Source: an uncultured Dorea sp.
Lineage (GTDB): Bacteria > Bacillota_A > Clostridia > Lachnospirales > Lachnospiraceae
NCBI GenBank assembly: GCA_910579015.1
Contig: CAJTRO010000083.1
Location: 1-6,701 of the forward strand
Direction of reading: 5' to 3'
DNA: 6,701 nucleotides
Shown: positions 1 through 5,465 of the stretch, in pieces
Layout: every line of letters begins with the position of its first letter
Position numbering within the stretch: the stretch's first letter is position 1
Program-made: the position numbers and the translations under genes
The notes under the pieces: model-generated
Database searches by the model: none
Told to the model about the DNA's origin: nothing
Seen by the model: the letters and a program-made list of their open reading frames with translations, nothing else

Positions 1-788
1 AAACAACGCTGATGCGTATGCTTGCCGCAATCCAGCGCCCGACATCCGGCTGTATCCGGTATGACGGAATTGAGATTGGCACATTGAAGGAGGCTTACCG
101 GGATATTTTCGGATATCTGCCCCAGGAATTCGGATTCTATCCGGGCTTTTGCGTTCAGGATTATCTGGAATATGTTGCCGCTCTAAAGGGGCTTACAAGA
201 ACAGAGGCGAAGGAGCGGATCCGGACGCTTCTTGAACGGGTATCTCTCGCTAAGGTCAGGAACAAGAAGATATCCAGACTCTCCGGCGGTATGAAACGGA
301 GGGTGGGGATTGCACAGGCGCTGCTCAATGAGCCGGAGGTGCTGGTGCTGGATGAGCCTACCAGCGGTCTGGATCCGGGGGAGCGTGTGAAGTTTCGAAA
401 TCTTTTGTCGGAATTTGCCCATGACAGGATCGTGCTGATCTCCACGCATATCGTGTCGGACATTGAGTATATCGCCGCCTGTAACGCGATCATGAAAGGC
501 GGGAAGATCATTGCTGTGGGGAAGACGGAGGAGCTGATCCAGATGGCGGCGGGAAAGGTCTGGTCGGCCAGTATTGACAACAGAAAGCTTGGCGAATATG
601 AGCATCGGGTTTCCATGGTGAATGTATATAATGAAGAAAACGGGAATGTGAAGGTGCGGTATCTTGCAAATACGGCCGTCATCCCTGGTTCATCAGGCGA
701 GGAGCCCCGGATGGAAGATCTGTACCTGTGGCTGTTTCCAGAGAGCGCAGATGAAGATGCAGGAGATTTGACGATAGTAAGGAGATAA
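1..788 (+). CDS. ABC transporter ATP-binding protein, 5'-truncated by window edge
   Basis: This is the nucleotide-binding subunit of an ABC exporter, acting at the inner face of the membrane with the permease encoded next. The reading frame is already open at base 3, where the codons give Thr-Thr-Leu just before the first Met (base 12). This is the end of a Walker A motif (GKTTL), so the true start lies upstream. Counting from that Met, the Q-loop (YLPQEFGFYP) is at about residues 35-44, the signature motif LSGGMKRRVG at 90-99, Walker B VLVLDEP at 110-116, the D-loop SGLDP at 118-122 and the H-loop His at 146. All are intact, so the ATPase should be active. The C-terminal 80 residues are a less conserved tail, as in drug- or peptide-export ATPases. 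The stop TAA shares its last A with the ATG of the permease, and an AAGGAG at 779-784 serves that start. The substrate cannot be read from sequence. A role in peptide-antibiotic or envelope defence is only suggested by the van neighbours. Confidence 0.93.
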   Translation, partial: TTLMRMLAAIQRPTSGCIRYDGIEIGTLKEAYRDIFGYLPQEFGFYPGFCVQDYLEYVAALKGLTRTEAKERIRTLLERVSLAKVRNKKISRLSGGMKRRVGIAQALLNEPEVLVLDEPTSGLDPGERVKFRNLLSEFAHDRIVLISTHIVSDIEYIAACNAIMKGGKIIAVGKTEELIQMAAGKVWSASIDNRKLGEYEHRVSMVNVYNEENGNVKVRYLANTAVIPGSSGEEPRMEDLYLWLFPESADEDAGDLTIVRR

Positions 789-2032
789 TGAAGATGAGAA
801 GATTGATTTATTTGGAAATGAAACGTGTGATCACGACCAGATCTGTCTGGGTAATGCTGGCGGTTATTATCCTGCTGTCGGCTGTACTGGCTTATTTTCC
901 CATAACATTTGTGAAAACAGAGCAGATAGATGAACAGGGAAATATAACTTTATTGCAGAAAAAAGAGGCGGTTGACTGTATAAAAGAGAAGGAAAAGGAG
1001 ATAAACGGAGAGATCACAGAGGAAAAGATACGTAAGGCGATTCTCGTATTCCAGGAATGTTACCGGGAATATGGTTCGGTATTTCCGCCGGATATGCCGG
1101 CAGAGGAATATATCCGCCGGATTGAGCCGATATATCCCGTACTTGAGATGGCCGCGATCGTGCTGGCGCCCAAAGGCGTCAGTCTGTATACGATGACAGA
1201 TGCAGATATTGCGCCAGGGGATGCCGCGCGTTTCTACGAGGCGTTTCGGGAGAAGCTGTCAATGGAAGGGGAAACGGACGCAGAGCAGAAGAAGATCCGG
1301 GAATTAAGTCAGAATATTAAGATGCCGTTTACCTATGTTCCGGGATGTGATTTTGCTTCTTTTGAATATCTGACAATGTATATGCTGTTGTTGATGCTGG
1401 TATTTGCAGTCGTCATTTCTCCTATATTTTCGGCGGAATATCAGACGGGGGCGGACAGCATCCTGCGCTGTACGAGACATGGAAGGGCGCACCTGGCATT
1501 TGCGAAGATCATTACGGCGTTACTGATATTTGCGGCGGTATTCTCCGTCGGGACGGGCATATTTTTGCTGATCACAAATCTGGCATTTGGCACGGAGGGG
1601 CTTAAGGCATCCATGCAGACGGTTTGGGGCGTGTTCATTATCCCGGCATTTACAGCGGGGCAGGTCCAGACGGCTTTAGCGGCGGAACAATTTCTGTCTG
1701 TTTTAGCCACGGTCAGCTGTATCCTGTTTCTGTCTGCCAGCTGTAAAAATGCCCAGGATTCTCTGAAGGCGTCGATGCTGATCGGTCTGCTTCCAATGCT
1801 CATCGGCATGATATCGTCAGAGAATCTGGCAAGAATTATCAGGTGCATTCTGCCTTCGGGCGGAATCGGTCTGTCAGATTCATTCTTGTTTGAATTGTTA
1901 GGGACGAATTTTGTACATGTGGGAGGATGCGTCATCTGGACGCCTTATCTGGTGATCGGGGCGGCTGCGGTCGAGATCCCGTTGTTTCTGTTTCTGACGG
2001 TGAGGGTATATTGCAGATGGGAGAGTATGTAG
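788..2032 (+). CDS. ABC-2 type transporter permease
   Basis: This is a 414-residue integral membrane protein, the probable partner of the preceding ATPase. It starts one base inside the upstream stop codon (TAATG) with AAGGAG four bases upstream, indicating translational coupling. A basic N-terminus precedes TM1 (about 18-38). A long, charged, probably extracytoplasmic domain (about 40-190) follows, rich in Glu and Lys. The remaining hydrophobic segments lie near 194-213, 238-264, 298-316, 328-343 and 383-404. The stretch after TM2, FSAEYQTGADSILRCTRHGR (214-233), is the typical cytoplasmic coupling region of ABC-2 permeases, a Glu-x-x-x-Gly followed by a basic turn. Such permeases move lipids, peptides or drugs, and no substrate-specific motif is recognised here. 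No convincing terminator follows, so read-through into the van genes is possible. The family call is secure; the function is open. Confidence 0.85.
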   Translation: MKMRRLIYLEMKRVITTRSVWVMLAVIILLSAVLAYFPITFVKTEQIDEQGNITLLQKKEAVDCIKEKEKEINGEITEEKIRKAILVFQECYREYGSVFPPDMPAEEYIRRIEPIYPVLEMAAIVLAPKGVSLYTMTDADIAPGDAARFYEAFREKLSMEGETDAEQKKIRELSQNIKMPFTYVPGCDFASFEYLTMYMLLLMLVFAVVISPIFSAEYQTGADSILRCTRHGRAHLAFAKIITALLIFAAVFSVGTGIFLLITNLAFGTEGLKASMQTVWGVFIIPAFTAGQVQTALAAEQFLSVLATVSCILFLSASCKNAQDSLKASMLIGLLPMLIGMISSENLARIIRCILPSGGIGLSDSFLFELLGTNFVHVGGCVIWTPYLVIGAAAVEIPLFLFLTVRVYCRWESM

Positions 2033-2065
2033 GCTGTTACTATATTATTAATAAATCCCAAGAAA

Positions 2066-2090
2066 TTCTTAATATCTGTTCATGATATCT
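2066..2090 (+). promoter_or_regulatory. Imperfect 12-bp direct repeat, possible response-regulator site
   Basis: TTCTTAATATCT (2066-2077) and TTCATGATATCT (2079-2090) match at 10 of 12 positions with a 13-bp period. Tandem direct repeats just upstream of a promoter are the usual site type for OmpR/PhoB-family regulators, to which VanR belongs. However, the usual period is nearer 10-11 bp. The repeat ends about 4 bp upstream of where a -35 would sit for the TATAAA at 2118. This is an inference only; no known VanR consensus was matched. Confidence 0.3.
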
Positions 2091-2117
2091 TAGAAAAAAA
2101 ACAACGGAATGGCAAAG

Positions 2118-2123
2118 TATAAA
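2118..2123 (+). promoter_or_regulatory. Candidate -10 element of the van operon
   Basis: TATAAA matches the sigma-A -10 consensus in five of six bases. No TTGACA-like -35 lies 16-19 bp upstream, where the sequence is an A-run. A promoter of this form would need an activator, which would fit VanRS-type induction and the direct repeat upstream. An alternative -35-like TTGAAA at 2143-2148 lacks a good -10 partner. It would give a leader of roughly 125 nt before the ligase start. Confidence 0.3.
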
Positions 2124-2165
2124 AGAGGATTTTCCGTTAATATTGAAACAGAAGTGATAGAGTTG

Positions 2166-2225
2166 ATGTACTCCCTGATACAAGGGAAGAGGCTTGGGAA
2201 TTGTATCTGTCCGGCCTGTTGGTAG
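2166..2225 (+). CDS. Possible 19-residue leader peptide (uORF)
   Basis: ATG at 2166 opens a 19-codon frame ending at TAG 2223-2225, encoding MYSLIQGKRLGNCICPACW. It is Cys-rich near its end and not similar to anything I recognise. The upstream ribosome binding site is weak (AGTGATAGAG region). The frame runs through all the strands of the competing hairpins upstream of the ligase, which is the geometry expected of a translational attenuator. Random short frames are common, so this is offered as a candidate only. Confidence 0.2.
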   Translation: MYSLIQGKRLGNCICPACW

Positions 2226-2240
2226 TACATCCGGCAGATA
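2172..2240 (+). promoter_or_regulatory. Mutually exclusive RNA hairpins ending at the ligase SD
   Basis: Three pairings are visible. Hairpin A is TCCCT (2172-2176) with AGGGA (2183-2187), loop 6. Hairpin B is GATACAA (2177-2183) with TTGTATC (2201-2207). Hairpin C is TATCTG-T-CCGG (2204-2214) with CCGGCAGATA (2231-2240), ten Watson-Crick pairs with one bulged base and a 16-nt loop. B shares bases with both A and C, so the RNA could switch between A+C and B. C ends one base before AGGAGG (2241-2246), the ribosome binding site of the ligase gene. No U-tract follows, so any control would be on translation or RNA stability rather than by intrinsic termination. Confidence 0.4.
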
Positions 2241-2257
2241 AGGAGGAGAAGAAAAGG

Positions 2258-3445
2258 ATGAGAGATTCTATAGAGAAAAAGACAGCAGAGGCTTATACAA
2301 TAGCCGTCTTCTTTGGCGGGTGTTCCACGGAGTATGAGGTGTCGTTACAGTCGGCCTGTTCCGTGATCCTTAATATTGATCCGGACAGATATCGTCTGGT
2401 CCTGATCGGGATTGACCGTGAGACGGGGAAATGGTTCTGGTATCGGGGCGGTATCGAGAAGATCACGCGGGACTGCTGGCAGAACATGGAGGATTGTACG
2501 CCGGTATTCCCGTCTGTCGACCGGACGGTGCACGGTATCTGCTGTCTTGAAGGGACAGAATTGAGGAATATTTCTCTGGATGCGGCGCTTCCAATCCTCC
2601 ATGGAAAGAACGGGGAAGACGGAACACTGCAAGGACTGCTGGAGCTGATGGGGGTTCCTGTGATCGGATGTGGTCTGTTGTCGTCGGCGCTGTGTATGGA
2701 CAAGGAACTGGCGCACCAGATCGTGCGGATGGGCAAGATCAAGACGGCGCGGTCCGTCGTGCTTGAGTATTTTGGAAAGAATTGTCCGCTTGCGGGAAGT
2801 ATTCCGGAAGAAGGCAGTCCGGCAAAGGACGTTCATGGAGAAAAACTGTGGATGAAGGATGTGTCGGGAGAGATCTGTATGGGAGCAGGGCCGGAAGAAA
2901 TCTGTGCGAAAGCGAGGGAGATCGGATATCCTCTGTTCGTGAAGCCGGTCCGTTCGGGTTCTTCTTTTGGAATCACCAAGGTACAGAGTGAAGAGCAGTT
3001 ATTCCCGGCAGTTAAGGAAGCGTTCCGGCATGATTCCACGGTGATCTTAGAGGAGATGATCGACGGCTTCGAGGTGGGGTGCGCGGTCCTTGGGACGGAT
3101 GCGCCGATCATCGGCGAGGTGGATGAAATAGAATTGTCGGACGGATTCTTTGATTATACGGAGAAATATACACTGAAAACCTCCAGCATCCATGTACCGG
3201 CGCGGATTTCACCTGAGAAGGCAGAAGAGATTAAAGAAACGGCGCTTAAGATCTATCAGATGCTTAAGTGTTCAGACTTTGCAAGAGTGGATATGTTCCT
3301 TACACCTGACGGTGAGATCTATTTTAATGAGGTAAATACGATCCCGGGATTCACTTCACACAGCCGTTATCCCAATATGCTGAAAGAAGCCGGACTGACC
3401 TTTGGCGGGGTGATCGAGCGCCTGCTTGCAAACGCCGGTCTCTGA
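2258..3445 (+). CDS. vanG: VanG-like D-alanine--D-serine ligase
   Basis: This ATP-grasp ligase (395 residues) joins D-Ala to D-Ser in the cytoplasm for insertion into cell-wall precursors. The start is ATG 2258, served by AGGAGG at 2241-2246; the frame is also open to a TTG at 2201, but that lies inside a hairpin. Visible motifs are GGCSTEYEVSL (20-30, with the conserved Glu27 of the D-Ala subsite), LHGKNGEDGTLQG (114-126), SALCMDK (143-149), FVKPVRSGSSFGITKV (227-242), EEMIDGFEVGCAVLG (265-279), the omega-loop FFDYTEKY (297-304), and Mg ligands Asp345, Glu358 and Asn360 in ARVD and FNEVN, followed by TIPGFTSHSRYPNM. These agree with remembered VanG sequences better than with VanC or housekeeping Ddl. 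It is longer than VanG (about 349) because of an N-terminal extension of about 10 residues and an insert around 172-212. It begins the van operon, 91 bp before vanXY. The family is certain; D-Ser specificity is inferred from VanG likeness and from the racemase downstream. Confidence 0.9.
   Translation: MRDSIEKKTAEAYTIAVFFGGCSTEYEVSLQSACSVILNIDPDRYRLVLIGIDRETGKWFWYRGGIEKITRDCWQNMEDCTPVFPSVDRTVHGICCLEGTELRNISLDAALPILHGKNGEDGTLQGLLELMGVPVIGCGLLSSALCMDKELAHQIVRMGKIKTARSVVLEYFGKNCPLAGSIPEEGSPAKDVHGEKLWMKDVSGEICMGAGPEEICAKAREIGYPLFVKPVRSGSSFGITKVQSEEQLFPAVKEAFRHDSTVILEEMIDGFEVGCAVLGTDAPIIGEVDEIELSDGFFDYTEKYTLKTSSIHVPARISPEKAEEIKETALKIYQMLKCSDFARVDMFLTPDGEIYFNEVNTIPGFTSHSRYPNMLKEAGLTFGGVIERLLANAGL
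2771..2893 (+). other. Insertion segment inside the ligase gene
   Basis: Ligase residues about 172-212 lie between the conserved Ala-Arg-Ser-Val strand and the YPLFVKP strand. From memory, VanG of Enterococcus has only about 21 residues from Ser-Val to Tyr-Pro, whereas here there are about 58. The extra stretch is rich in Gly, Glu, Lys, Asp and Pro, has no hydrophobic core pattern, and preserves the frame. It probably forms a surface loop at the start of the central ATP-binding subdomain. Confidence 0.5.
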
Positions 3446-3452
3446 TTCTGGT

Positions 3453-3470
3453 CCCGGCGTACTGACCGGG
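3453..3470 (+). repeat. Small intercistronic hairpin after the ligase gene
   Basis: CCCGG (3453-3457) pairs with CCGGG (3466-3470) around an 8-nt loop, eight bases after the ligase stop. An alternative pairing joins CCGGTC (3435-3440), in the ligase 3' end, with GACCGG (3464-3469). No T-run follows, so it is not a terminator. It might tune mRNA stability between cistrons. Confidence 0.3.
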
Positions 3471-3536
3471 CAGTTATAAGGAATGGTCCTTTTCTACAGG
3501 AAATGGCAGGAGCAAAAAGAGAAAGGGGACAGTAAG

Positions 3537-4298
3537 ATGTCAGAAATAAAATTGACGAAGGAAGATACCTATCGCGGCAGTCTGATTCTGGTAACGCCGG
3601 ATTTCCCGATACGGGAAATTCCGAAAACAGCAAAGCTTCGGTCTGTTCCCGGTGGTTCGGATATTCTGTTAAAGGAGCAGGCATCTGTGGCGTTGCGGGC
3701 ATTGCTGGCGAATATCGGATGCGGGGATGAGATCGCGGCGGTCAGTGGATTCAGGACACAGGAAGAGCAGGAAAAGATCTGGGAGGATTCCATGGCGCAG
3801 AACGGGGAAGCATTTACCAGAAAATTCGTTGCGGTGCCGGGATGCAGTGAACACCAGAGCGGATATGCCATTGATCTGGCAAGGAACGCCGGGGAGATTG
3901 ATTTTATATGCCCTGAATTTCCCCATAGCGGGATCTTTGGGAAATTCAGGGAAAGGATGGCGCACTATGGATTTGTGGAACGTTATGCGGCGGGGAAGGA
4001 GAAGATCACGGGAATCGGGGCGGAGCCCTGGCATTTCCGCTATGTGGGATATCCGCATTCCATGATCATGGCGTCCAGGGGTATGGCTTTGGAGGAATAT
4101 ATGGAGTTTCTTAGAAAGGATACCAGACAGGAGCATCCATATGTGTTCCGGGATGGTGAAAACCGGATTGAGATTTCCTATCTTTCTTTGGAAAATGAGG
4201 AGCCGGTAGTGTTTGAACTGCCGGAATCGGCGGGATACTGGTGCTCGGGGACGAATGAAGGCGGTGTGGTGGTCAGCCTCTTTAGAGGTGCGGCATGA
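3537..4298 (+). CDS. vanXY: VanXY-type D,D-dipeptidase/D,D-carboxypeptidase
   Basis: This zinc peptidase (253 residues, the usual VanXY length) hydrolyses D-Ala-D-Ala and removes the terminal D-Ala of pentapeptide precursors. It thereby clears vancomycin-sensitive ends while sparing D-Ala-D-Ser. The start at ATG 3537 gives MSEIKLTKED and is preceded by AAAGGGG with suitable spacing; an earlier in-frame ATG at 3483 has its purine run too close and would add 18 residues. Key residues are SGFR (70-73, Arg73 equivalent to the VanX active-site Arg), SEHQSGYAIDL (104-114, zinc ligands His106 and Asp113 in SxHxxGxAxD) and EPWHFRYVG (163-171, catalytic Glu163 and zinc ligand His166). There is no signal peptide or membrane segment, so it is cytoplasmic as expected. 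About 60 residues follow the last conserved block (YPHSMIM...EEYMEF) and are more variable. The 3' end overlaps the next start (ATGA). Confidence 0.92.
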   Translation: MSEIKLTKEDTYRGSLILVTPDFPIREIPKTAKLRSVPGGSDILLKEQASVALRALLANIGCGDEIAAVSGFRTQEEQEKIWEDSMAQNGEAFTRKFVAVPGCSEHQSGYAIDLARNAGEIDFICPEFPHSGIFGKFRERMAHYGFVERYAAGKEKITGIGAEPWHFRYVGYPHSMIMASRGMALEEYMEFLRKDTRQEHPYVFRDGENRIEISYLSLENEEPVVFELPESAGYWCSGTNEGGVVVSLFRGAA

Positions 4299-5452
4299 GA
4301 GACAGGAATCTGACCGGCAGGGAAGTAAGCGGAGCTGTCCATGCTCATCAAGAAAGCGGGGGCGGTCGTGCCAGAAGGGCAGGAGGAGGGCGTCCCGCGC
4401 GGTCTGCTGGAATTGATTATTTTCGGATGGCTGCGGCATTCATGGTGATTGCGATCCATATTGCGCCGTTTGCGGACTGGAGTAAAGAAGCTGATTTTCT
4501 GCTGACGTATTGTCTGGGAAGAACGGCGGTTCCGTTTTTCTTCATGACGACGGGCTATTTCGTCCTTGCGCCCTATGTGAAGAGCGGATTGCAGAAAAAG
4601 CGGACTTTTTATAGATTTGTTCTGAAAAATACGGCGGTGTATCTGGCGGTTACGGTGCTGTATCTGCCTCTTACCATCTACTCCGGAAATATGCCCAAGG
4701 GGATCGGGGGACTTTTGCAAGATCTCTTCTTCGACGGGACATTCTATCATCTGTGGTATTTTCCGGCCGTATTGACAGGGTGTATGCTGTTGGTCCTGCT
4801 TACATGGACGGGGCAGAAAGTTGAGACCGCCAATTGGTCCAAAGGCCGTGTAAACAGCGGATACAGGAAAAAGATGGCAGCAGTTGTTCTGACCGGTTAT
4901 GTGATCGGTCTGCTGGGCGACAGTTATTATGGATTGACAGAACAGGTGCCGTGGATGAAGGCGGCGTATGACGGGATGTTCCATATCAGCAGTTATACAC
5001 GAAACGGTATATTCTTTGCACCGGTTTTCCTGTTGCTGGGGGTGCTGACTGCATTTGCAAAACGGCTGTATCCGATGAGGATATGCGTATGGGGGACGGC
5101 GTTGTCGGCGGTACTTCTGATGGGAGAGGGATTTCTCACTTATAGTCTGAAATGGCAGAGGCATAACAGTATGTATCTCTTTCTCGTACCGTTGATGTAC
5201 TTCCTGTTTCAGCTGTTATTGCTGATTCCGGGGAAGGCTCCGGCATTTTGCCGAAATGGTTCGCTGATTCTGTATGTGATCCATCCGGCGGTGATCGTGG
5301 TGCTGCGCGGCACAGCAAAAGCGGCGGGGCTTAAGGAGCTGTTGATCGACCATGCTTTTATCCAGTACATTCTGGTCTGTGCGGTGTCGATGGCGGCCGC
5401 GGCTGTATTTGCCGGGGTGAAGAAAAACTGTCTGATGAAGATTAGCAGATGA
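4295..5452 (+). CDS. vanTm: VanT membrane domain (acyltransferase-3 family), separate from the racemase
   Basis: This 385-residue polytopic protein matches the N-terminal half of VanT serine racemases, which is thought to take part in L-Ser supply. The homologous part begins at GIDYFRMAAAFMVIAIH (39-55). It continues through GRTAVPFFFMTTGYFV (75-90), YHLWYFPAVLTG (151-162), GLLGDSYYGL (205-214), TRNGIFFAPVFLLLGV (235-250), RHNSMYLFLVPL (289-300) and YVIHP (327-331). About ten membrane segments are visible. The ATG at 4295 overlaps the vanXY stop and has AGAGGTG upstream. However, residues 1-38 are Gly/Arg-rich and unlike any VanT, and for 4341-4406 another frame looks more coding-like, so the true or ancestral N-terminus is uncertain. 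It ends with a TGA in the same frame as the racemase gene. The split resembles vanTm/vanTr of the vanL cluster. Alternatively this is an interrupted single vanT. Confidence 0.82.
   Translation: MRDRNLTGREVSGAVHAHQESGGGRARRAGGGRPARSAGIDYFRMAAAFMVIAIHIAPFADWSKEADFLLTYCLGRTAVPFFFMTTGYFVLAPYVKSGLQKKRTFYRFVLKNTAVYLAVTVLYLPLTIYSGNMPKGIGGLLQDLFFDGTFYHLWYFPAVLTGCMLLVLLTWTGQKVETANWSKGRVNSGYRKKMAAVVLTGYVIGLLGDSYYGLTEQVPWMKAAYDGMFHISSYTRNGIFFAPVFLLLGVLTAFAKRLYPMRICVWGTALSAVLLMGEGFLTYSLKWQRHNSMYLFLVPLMYFLFQLLLLIPGKAPAFCRNGSLILYVIHPAVIVVLRGTAKAAGLKELLIDHAFIQYILVCAVSMAAAAVFAGVKKNCLMKISR
4341..4448 (+). other. Alternative-frame segment, possible original N-terminus of vanTm
   Basis: In the frame one base off the vanTm frame, ATG 4341 has GGAG six bases upstream (4331-4334) and lies 42 bp after the vanXY stop, a normal spacing. 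It encodes KAGAVVPEGQEEGVPRGL in its first 22 residues, with third positions mostly G or C, as in the surrounding genes. It then degenerates to a stop at 4446-4448. A shift back by one base near 4406 would join it to Ala-Gly-Ile-Asp-Tyr-Phe of the VanT membrane domain. This suggests a one-base deletion in the gene, or a sequencing error. Confidence 0.35.
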
Positions 5453-5465
5453 GGAGAGATGGGTA
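5450..5465 (+). promoter_or_regulatory. In-frame TGA with embedded ribosome binding site between the vanT halves
   Basis: TGA 5450-5452 is followed by GGAGAG (5453-5458) and two in-frame ATG codons at 5459 and 5465. With this SD the second ATG has the better spacing. All codons from 4295 to 6604 are in one frame except for this single stop, so termination and re-initiation would be tightly coupled. Confidence 0.7.

Larger units (their letters stand above)
2033..2257 (+). promoter_or_regulatory. AT-rich, structured leader region upstream of the ligase gene
   Basis: This 225-bp gap separates the ABC pair from the van genes. Its first half is strongly AT-rich, including the perfect palindromes TTATTAATAA (2045-2054) and AAGAAATTCTT (2060-2070, one central base). 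An A8 run lies near 2093-2101, and a 7-bp inverted repeat AACGGAA/TTCCGTT (2103-2109, 2132-2138) flanks a TATAAA. The second half, from about 2166, can fold into competing hairpins and carries a short open frame. No factor-independent terminator (GC stem plus T-run) is seen. The gap most likely contains the promoter and control elements of the van operon. Confidence 0.55.

Noticed and set aside
2103..2138. Inverted repeat AACGGAA/TTCCGTT as a terminator of the ABC genes
   Set aside because: The 22-nt loop is long, the stem has only 7 pairs, and no T-run follows the second arm. It surrounds a -10-like box, so an operator role is as likely.
2201..2257. TTG at 2201 as start of the ligase gene
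   Set aside because: It lies in a hairpin strand without an SD, and the extra 19 residues are unlike any ligase N-terminus. ATG 2258 has AGGAGG upstream.
3483..3536. ATG at 3483 as start of vanXY
   Set aside because: Its AAGGA sits only one base upstream, and the 18 added residues are not found in VanXY. ATG 3537 gives the family length.
4381..4390. AGGAGGAGGG as an internal ribosome binding site for a shorter vanTm
   Set aside because: No ATG, GTG or TTG in the vanTm frame lies within normal spacing; the next in-frame ATG (4427) is 36 bases away and inside the first membrane segment.
4178..5164. Long open frame of 328 codons on the minus strand
   Set aside because: It is antisense to vanXY and vanTm, with a composition (His, Pro, Arg, Ser, Gln rich) typical of antisense readings of G/C-ending codons and no recognisable domain.
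5450..5452. TGA as a selenocysteine codon
   Set aside because: The stop lies at a domain junction with an SD straight after it, no Cys or redox site is expected there in VanT, and no obvious selenocysteine-insertion hairpin is seen.
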